Assembly: GCA_007258455.2 (NCBI GenBank) | Contig: VDFB02000001.1 | Location: 14,777,747 to 14,841,746, forward strand | Direction of reading: 5' to 3' | Source: Sequoia sempervirens | Taxonomy: Eukaryota > Streptophyta > Pinopsida > Cupressales > Cupressaceae | Length of the DNA stretch: 64,000 nt | Shown here: positions 57,881 through 64,000 of the stretch, in pieces | Layout: every line of letters starts with the position of its first letter | Position numbering within the stretch: the first letter of the stretch is position 1 | Program-made: the position numbers and the translations under genes | Notes under the pieces: model-generated | What the model was told of the DNA's origin: nothing | The model's input: the letters and a program-made list of their open reading frames with translations, nothing else | The model's database searches: none

Positions 57881-58084
57881 TAAGAGTATAAAAATTATCA
57901 CATATGTATATGATTGAATTGATGGAGCAGAACTAATAAAAAAATAATACCAACATATTTATCTATGGCATAGAAACAACATACATTTTTAAAGTCACTA
58001 AATAGATGAAGCAAAAACCTAAAAAAAGATTAACCCAAATTAATTTTTTTTGGCTAATGAAACATAGAACACAACCCAACTGAA
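57881..58084. repeat. Segmental duplicate, copy 1 (partner 59064-59312)
   Basis: The stretch from tggaaaacagtaagagt to gaacacaaccca recurs, slightly diverged, at 59064-59312; the following 41-bp array is duplicated too, so the unit copied was about 0.5 kb. Confidence 0.85.
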
Positions 58085-58371
58085 TGATAATGCAGAACCT
58101 ATGAGAATAGGATAAGCAGAGTCAATGATAATGCAGAACATATGAGAATACGATAAGCAGAGTCAATGATAATACAAAACCTATGAGAAAACGATAAGCT
58201 TTGTCAATGATAATGCAAAACCTGAGAGAATACGATTAATAAAGTCAATGATAATGCATAACCTATGAGAATACAATAAGAAGAGTCAATGATAATGCAG
58301 AACCTATGAGAATAATATAGTAGAAGTCAATGATAATGCAAAACCTATGAGAAAGAATACAATAACCACTG
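58085..58371 (-). repeat. 41-bp tandem array, seven units
   Basis: Units tgataatgcagaacctatga + gaatacgataagcagagtcaa in head-to-tail order. Not CRISPR-like: there are no unique spacers. Confidence 0.95.
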
Positions 58372-59063
58372 GTGGCATTTATTAACTATGCTTATGGTAA
58401 TATCAAAGGCACGTACAAATAGTACTCAATAACAATAATCGAACAAATATCGAGCATAGTATATTTAGTGTAGGTGAATGGTAGAACAAATATTTTAGGA
58501 GATTGTTAAATGATCAAGACTGTCCACCTAGGGACTGGGCCATTATTTGTGTGTCAAAGATACAGGAATTGAAAAACTTTATATTAAAAAATTAGGCTTT
58601 TTTAAATTAAAACAATTTATATGAGATGTGAGACATTAATAGCGTAACCATTGTAGTCTAAAGGAAAAGTCCATATTAATTTGCTCATATATCAATGTCT
58701 GGTTCTAAAATTTAAAAATCTCACACTTAAGTAGTTATATTCTTTTTAATCTTTCTATGGGAGGTGGGGATACTAATACTGTTATTAGGTTTTATAATTT
58801 GATCAAATATAAATCCATGAAAGAACATAATGAGAATAACATGGAATTAGATGTTAATAATTTTTTTTTTCAAAATTGTTTCAAAAGATCCAAATTAATT
58901 TATGAATTATTCTATTGGATAATAGTTGGAAATGGTCGTATTAGCATGATACAAGCTATTGGATTCATAATTAATTGTGTAAATGATGGAATCCTTTTAA
59001 ATCTATTTATTTTGAATATAAAAAAGTTAAAAATGTAGCCAACTATTTTCGAAGCTTAGGAGT
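58372..59063. other. AT-rich DNA between the duplicated arrays
   Basis: The plus frame 58757-59038 (93 codons) has no recognisable motif and AT-driven composition. The interval separates the two copies of the ~0.5-kb duplication. Confidence 0.35.
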
Positions 59064-59312
59064 GGAAAACAGTAAGAGTTTAATAATTATCACAAATGTA
59101 TATGAATGATTTGATGGAGCAGAAACCCATAAAAAAATTACACCCACATATTTATCTATAGCTCATAAACAACATAATTTTTTTAAGTCATTGAATAGAT
59201 GAATGGCACAAAAAGAACATATTTTTTTTAAGTGACTAAAAAGATGAAGCAAAACATAAAAAAAGATTAACCCACATTATTTTTTTTGGTTTATGAAATA
59301 GAGAACACAACC
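59064..59312. repeat. Segmental duplicate, copy 2
   Basis: Partner of 57881-58084, with a small extra insertion (about 59205-59240) that repeats part of itself. Confidence 0.85.
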
Positions 59313-59640
59313 TAACTCAATGATAATGCAGAACCTATGATAATACGATAAGCAGTGTCAATGATAATGCATAAGCTATGAGAATACGATAAGTAGAGTC
59401 AATGATAATGCAGAACCTATGAGAAAACGATAAGCACAGTGAATGATAATGTAGAACCTGTGAGATTATGATAAGCAGAGTCAATGATAATGCAGAACCT
59501 ATGAGAATACGATATGCAGATTCAATGACAATGTAGAACCTATGAGAATAGGATAACCAGAGTCAATGATAATGGAGAACGTATGAGAAATAATACAATA
59601 ACCAGAGTATATGATAATACAGAACCTATGAAACAGAAAT
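59313..59640 (-). repeat. 41-bp tandem array, about eight units
   Basis: Same unit as 58085-58371, more diverged (for example gataatgtagaacctgtgag). Confidence 0.93.
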
Positions 59641-59735
59641 GGTAAAACTATGACTGTAATATTTGCAAAATAAACCCTAGGGAAACAAAAATGCTAAACT
59701 ATGAGTGTTATATTTGCAATATAAACCCTATGGAG
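59641..59735 (-). repeat. Two inverted units of the 51-bp telomere-motif repeat
   Basis: TAAACCCTA at 59671-59679 and 59722-59730, 51 bp apart, in units that are the reverse complement of 50451-50920. Confidence 0.92.
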
Positions 59736-59910
59736 CAAAAACCATATAAAAAAAATACAACTTCATCTATGGCAAGGAAACAACGAACAATATTATTAAT
59801 AAAAGAAGAAAAAAACCCCAAAAATTTCAATGGCGGGGAAACAACCAACAATATTATTATCTATTCTATAAAGAGAGAAATGTTTGAAAAAAGGATTAAT
59901 TTCCAAATAT

Positions 59911-59956
59911 TTAGTGTGTTTATGAACACAAATAGGACAGTGTTCATAAACACTAA
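59911..59956. repeat. Hairpin-forming inverted repeat
   Basis: ttagtgtgtttatgaacac and gtgttcataaacactaa form arms of about 17-19 bp with a 10-nt loop. Confidence 0.9.
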
Positions 59957-60226
59957 ACTTCAACCCAAAAAATGATTTCTGCAACACCAAAAGTCCAATA
60001 AAACAAATAGAAAATGCAAAGAAAACTCAAAAAACTGAATAATGGTGAGCCTTAGTGAGCAAGCTCACCTGGGTTGAATGGATCGATGCACGACTTGAAC
60101 AAAAACTAAATCTCGAGCACACAACACCATTCACGTGGTTTCACCTAGGAAAATCCGTGAGGTAAACAACTGGTTTGAAGTTCAAAAATGTTCACAGCGT
60201 CATAAAAAATGTTGATTACCTTCATG

Positions 60227-60300
60227 GCGACGAGGAACTTGTTCATGGCGGTGAGGAACCTGTTCATTGCTTTCATGGTGAATGGAGCCATTGGTAACAT
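60227..60300 (-). CDS. Possible short first exon
   Basis: On the minus strand, downstream of block E, a good ATG context (accaatggct) opens MAPFTMKAMNRFLTAMNKFL and ends atgaag|gtaatc, a donor-like site. An acceptor-like ttggtgttgcag lies at about 59992. The exon contains two near-identical 21-bp units. It could be the 5' exon of a deleted copy of the local transposon. Speculative. Confidence 0.25.
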
Positions 60301-60349
60301 TCACTAATTGGCGTGTACCCATCTCCTAACCAGCTTCTACCCAAACACA

Positions 60350-60795
60350 AACTAGTTTTTGAGCATCGCAAGTTGTGGTAAATGTTTGAAGGTTGCAGAC
60401 AATGAACCGAGTAGGTTGTGGCATGCAAGTGAAGAAAAAATGACAACTTGCTAGAATGAAAGGCTGAAAATATGGCGACAAGAGTGAGGCACTAGGAGCA
60501 TTCAATGCAGGTTAGCTTGAGAAAAATGTGGGGTGGTGTGGAGCTAAGGAGAGGAGACTTGCATTCAACACGATAGTCGAGAAGTATAAAATGTGGCGGC
60601 GAGTGATAAATGCAATGTAGTGGATTCTTAGGGTGGCAGATTGAGAGAAGTTGACATGGCAAGGCTGTCAACTTCAGACATTGTGCCACGCAAGAAGTGG
60701 CACCCGAGGTGCCTACGTATCAGTCGACAAGTCTTTTTTTTAATTTTTAAAACACGTGGACAAATATCGTCCTCCCAAGTGGTAAAATAATTGAA
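60350..60795 (-). repeat. Inverted repeat block D/E, right copy
   Basis: Partner of 54700-55440. It runs without the microsatellite, so it shows the undisturbed D/E order. Confidence 0.9.
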
Positions 60796-60864
60796 AAAAA
60801 ATAAAAAAATAATATTGTTTATTATTCATTTTTTCATAATGGGTATTTGCAAAAAAAGTTTATT

Positions 60865-60890
60865 GGTCCACATGGCCTACCACGTGGACC
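60865..60890. repeat. Short palindrome containing CACGTG-like core
   Basis: Arms ggtccacatgg and ccacgtggacc (one mismatch), 4-nt loop. Confidence 0.85.
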
Positions 60891-61272
60891 ATGTGATTTT
60901 AGGTGCCTACATATCGGCTCCTCTCCCCTAATGCGAGAAACATTTGGGAAAAATGGTCAAATTGGACTCACACATCTACAGAGGGAGAGTTTAACTGCAG
61001 TAGAATGCCATGAATGGATGTTGTTGTAGGGGGACCATTTGTCGTGGAATTTCGCAAAACCATGAGCAAAGTATCTTGAGCAGAATGCAGGTTGATCGAG
61101 GGGTTGATCATGCAGGAAGGGGAGGTAGAGTTTCACATCGAAGATGGTACTAAAGAATTTCTAAAATCTTGTTTTACAACTTTATGGTATGTGGAAAACT
61201 CATACCAACTATCTTATTCAAATGTAGGTCTATCAACATGAGCAATCTCATATGGGTCTTTTATCTTTGCTG
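60891..61272. other. Unassigned DNA
   Basis: Includes another aggtgcctacatatcggc, resembling the D-block edge. No gene supported. Confidence 0.35.
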
Positions 61273-61350
61273 GCGGTCTTGTGTTGTTTCTGGGTCCCAT
61301 AGGGCTTCTATGGCCTCGTGGATGTTATTAAAATATTTAATTTCATTCAC
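61273..61350 (+). mobile_element. LINE 3'-tail fragment
   Basis: tctgggtcccatagggcttc, tggcctcgtggatgttatta and aaatatttaatttcattc closely match the 3' tail of LINE 1 (39636-39720, minus). No coding part is recognisable upstream. Confidence 0.8.
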
Positions 61351-61949
61351 TAGAATATTGGCAGTGCTTCTTGGATTCCAAAATATTTTTTCCATTTTAC
61401 ATTCACAAGAAATTCTTGTTCCTTCTTGACTTCATTAAAGCAAATATTTTGCGGGCATATACTCTTAGAAGTCAATAAAAATATTTTTTCTATTAATTAT
61501 CCCTACCTTCAACTTGCATGGTAGATTAATTTATAGCCTATTGGACGTTTGATTCTATTATCTTTTCTTTTCTCAAGAATATTTTCTTTAGATCCTACTC
61601 ATTAACAACTTCTTTCAACTTGAATTTTCCTCTTTCTTCTTCTTATCTTTGGTTCTCTATCTTCTACTCTTCTCGACTATCTCTAAGTAATCCTCAAAGG
61701 AAGCCTATGATTTAAATTTATCAAGTGATATTTGATACTTGTCAAAGTCATTGGTAGCCTCAATTTTGTACTTAATTGTCTTGCATTTTCATCCACGTCT
61801 CATAATCTTTTCAATATTGTTCTATAATTTTATCAATTTTCTCCACCAAGTCACTAAAATGATCTATAAGAAGCACTTTGCATTCTTCTCTCTAGTTTTT
61901 TTGTCATTATTCATAAGCTAGCAAGATCACAACTCTAATACAACTCTAA
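61351..61949. other. AT-rich DNA, possible coil remnant
   Basis: On the minus strand near 61790-61880 a short piece (DLVEKIDKIIEQY) resembles coiled-coil protein but is bounded by stops. Not called. Confidence 0.3.
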
Positions 61950-62840
61950 TACAACCATAATATTCCTTTTAAAAATATTCTTAAACCCAACAATATTTTA
62001 ACTTTTCTTATTTATGCAAAGTTATAATAAATAAGAAACATTAGACAATATCTATTGAACTACATTAATTATCAAATATCATGGTTAAGGAAATGATGTA
62101 AAAATCATAAATGTTGATGTAAGATGTTGCATAAAAAAAATCATATTATATTAAACTACATCCTTGAATTACATTAATAATAATTAGTAGCAATAAATAC
62201 CATAAACAATTTTGAAAACCCTAAACATCAAATGTTATTATTATTGTAACAATCTAAATACTCATAAATATTGAAGCAAGGTACACCAAATATCTCTAAC
62301 ATACATTACTAGTAGAACCGAAAATATTATTTATCATAAATACTACAATAAATACTTATCACAATGATCAAGTGTTGTATGAGCATTATAGTGACACTAT
62401 ATCAAATTGAAACTAAAAATAATGTATGATTTTTTAGCATAAATATGATCCCTGGATGAAAACACCTCAAATGAACAAAAGGGTTTTTGTTCTCCAATCC
62501 AAACTAGAAACCAAGAGGATTTGCATTCTCCATTTTTTTTACATCAATTATTTTCATCCTCAAGTAAGAACATGGACATGAATTCTCAAAATTCAAAAAT
62601 GATTTGATTGAAATGAAAAAAATGGAAGGAATCTTTGATCAATTTGCCCACCTTTTATAAATTCCTTTTAGGCCACATAATTTGAATTTTCTTTTTTCAC
62701 TCCTTAAACCCCCTCCAAAAAGTGTTTAACACTTTTTAAATTAAATATTACATGAGTCCTTACAATGCCCCATTTAAATAGCCAATTTATTAAAATAATA
62801 ATATTTAACTTATTCTTATAAAATAAATTTATTAGCCTAA
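61950..62840. repeat. Dispersed repeat, copy 2 (partner 9090-9580)
   Basis: Direct-orientation homologue of 9090-9580 with about 380 bp (62105-62460) not present in the other copy. Confidence 0.75.
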
Positions 62841-63261
62841 CTCAAAATATTATTATTGAATTATTTCTTCAATTAAATTATTTTTAATTAAGGGCATGAC
62901 TCAAATACAAAGAAGGGTGCCATTAAAATAATGAATCCTAAGGGGATGAGACTCCAATAATGATTGAATAACTTGAACATGAGTTGTACGCAAAGACATG
63001 GATGCATTGTGACCATATTGTTGTTCAAGAATAGGATATTGGAAAACTAAAGTGGATTTGAGAGCGACCAAAACTCCAAGATAATCACATCTCAAAACTA
63101 GTAAGTTGTGTACAATTTCTCAAGGACTAGAGGGATATATAAGTTATATCCAATTTAATTTACTCCCCTAGAACTTGATGTTTATTGAGGATCCCATCCC
63201 CTTAGGATTAACACCTTAGGAAAAAGGAGAATTCATTGAATACGGATTTTAATAAAATATA
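62841..63261. other. AT-rich DNA upstream of a gag fragment
   Basis: Nothing recognised; may be LTR or leader of the element whose gag follows. Confidence 0.35.
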
Positions 63262-63722
63262 GCTAATGAAATTTGATGGCACAAAAGGTGGGGGTCTCAT
63301 AAGAGCATGCCTCATTGGTATGAACACCTATTTTGGCTTGTTGGACCCTAATATTGAAACCAAATCTAAGATCATCATCTATTAGCTAGAGGGAAAGGAA
63401 ACTCTTTAGTGGGATCACATGAAAGATATCAAAGAATATCATTTGGCCTATATTTATTGGGACATATTTGAGGATTTTCGAAAATAATATCCATTGGATT
63501 AGCACCATATTCAAAATATGACAAAATCTCACTCGTGTACCAAAATACATTGACAATTATGAAATACAAAACCAAATTTATGGGATTTATTTTGTATGCC
63601 CACTATATGAAGGCTAATAAATAATGGGTTCATTATTCTATACTTGGGTTAAACAAGAATTGAGTTGATGTCATCAAAAGGGTAAGACCTAGAAACTTAG
63701 TGCAACTTGTGAAAGCAAAGTG
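63262..63722 (+). pseudogene. Ty3/gypsy-type gag fragment (retrotransposon gag domain)
   Basis: Plus strand, broken by stops. The pieces MKFDGTKGGGLIRACLIGMN, LEGKETL*WDHMKDIKEYHL, YWDIFEDFRK*YPLD, then IMKYKTKFMGFILYAHYMKA and SILGLNKN*VDVIKRV follow the retrotransposon gag pattern (FDG...A..WL..M...F, A...L.G.A..WW, W..F...F...Y, Y...F..L, ...F..GL). The stop before WDH is TAG where Trp (TGG) is expected, and the one after FRK is TAA where Gln is expected. The rest of the element would lie beyond the window. Too short for the usual frame-length cutoff and easy to miss. Confidence 0.65.
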
Positions 63723-64000
63723 TTGTAGAACCATCTTAAGGGTCAAGTAATCTTGTATCACCCAAAAGAAAGTTTTCTCTTTTCTTTGTTTTTTTGTTTT
63801 TAAATTTTTTGAAGTTCTACTAAGATATTGATTTTGTGGTTCTAGGGTACTATTTTACATCAATCCTAATATATAGATCATATGGTAGTAATAAGGCTTT
63901 TGGAAGAGCCTTTTTTGCTATGCAAATAACAAGTGTTGAAAAATAATTTTCACCTATGTGGTAAAAAATGAATGTTGATTTGTTCATCTAAATGCACACA
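63723..64000. other. Window edge, nothing recognised
   Basis: No feature supported in the last 280 bases. Confidence 0.4.

Noticed and set aside
58085..59640. Regular 41-bp repeats considered as a CRISPR array
   Set aside because: Units are directly adjacent with no unique spacers, there are no cas genes, and the surroundings are plant transposon DNA.

Overview
The window looks like non-genic DNA from a large, AT-rich plant genome, most plausibly a gymnosperm (conifer-like). The evidence is layered nests of LTR retrotransposons, LINE fragments, a Penelope-like element (in plants, long Penelope copies are best known from conifers, the 'Dryad' lineage), iMet-tRNA primer sites and a 5S-rRNA-bearing TRIM. 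The organism call is inference. I see no intact host gene and no tRNA. Nearly every coding region is a transposon pseudogene.

Layout. 1-10.9 kb: AT-rich DNA with a rearranged Cassandra-like 5S TRIM (0.57-1.2 kb), a 51-bp-arm hairpin, one exon-like segment (2.7 kb) and dispersed repeats. 10.9-32.9 kb: two related minus-strand Ty1/copia elements that share even their flanking DNA, so they arose by duplication of one locus. The second is split by a 12.8-kb minus-strand Ty3/gypsy element with ~4-kb LTRs, a perfect TSD, and a 1,542-codon gag-pol frame carrying about 21 nonsense codons but no frameshift. 32.9-37.5 kb: AT-rich and purine-rich DNA, microsatellites, a hammerhead-ribozyme-like motif (35.15 kb) and a cluster of TTCGAA palindromes.

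37.5-49.4 kb: a nest. A minus-strand Penelope-like element (reverse transcriptase plus GIY-YIG nuclease) is cut into a C-terminal part (37.96-39.64 kb) and an N-terminal part (48.86-49.2 kb). Two LINE fragments lie head to head inside it. A plus-strand copia element (39.76-46.84 kb, TSD GAGAT) sits inside the first LINE. Order of events: Penelope, then LINE(s), then copia.

49.4-60.8 kb: a decayed pogo-like DNA transposon region. The transposase (51.7-54.3 kb) has a psq/CENP-B-type DNA-binding part, a DDE_1 catalytic domain and a coiled-coil tail. Around it are inverted copies of ~190-bp and ~600-bp blocks, a 51-bp tandem array carrying a telomere-like motif in each unit, 41-bp and ~85-bp arrays in opposite orientations on the two sides, and long hexanucleotide microsatellites. 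60.8-64 kb: a LINE tail, a second copy of a 9-kb-region repeat, and a partial Ty3/gypsy gag at the right edge.

The elements do not cooperate with one another. The window records successive insertion and then decay, much of it C-to-T type substitution at likely methylated sites.
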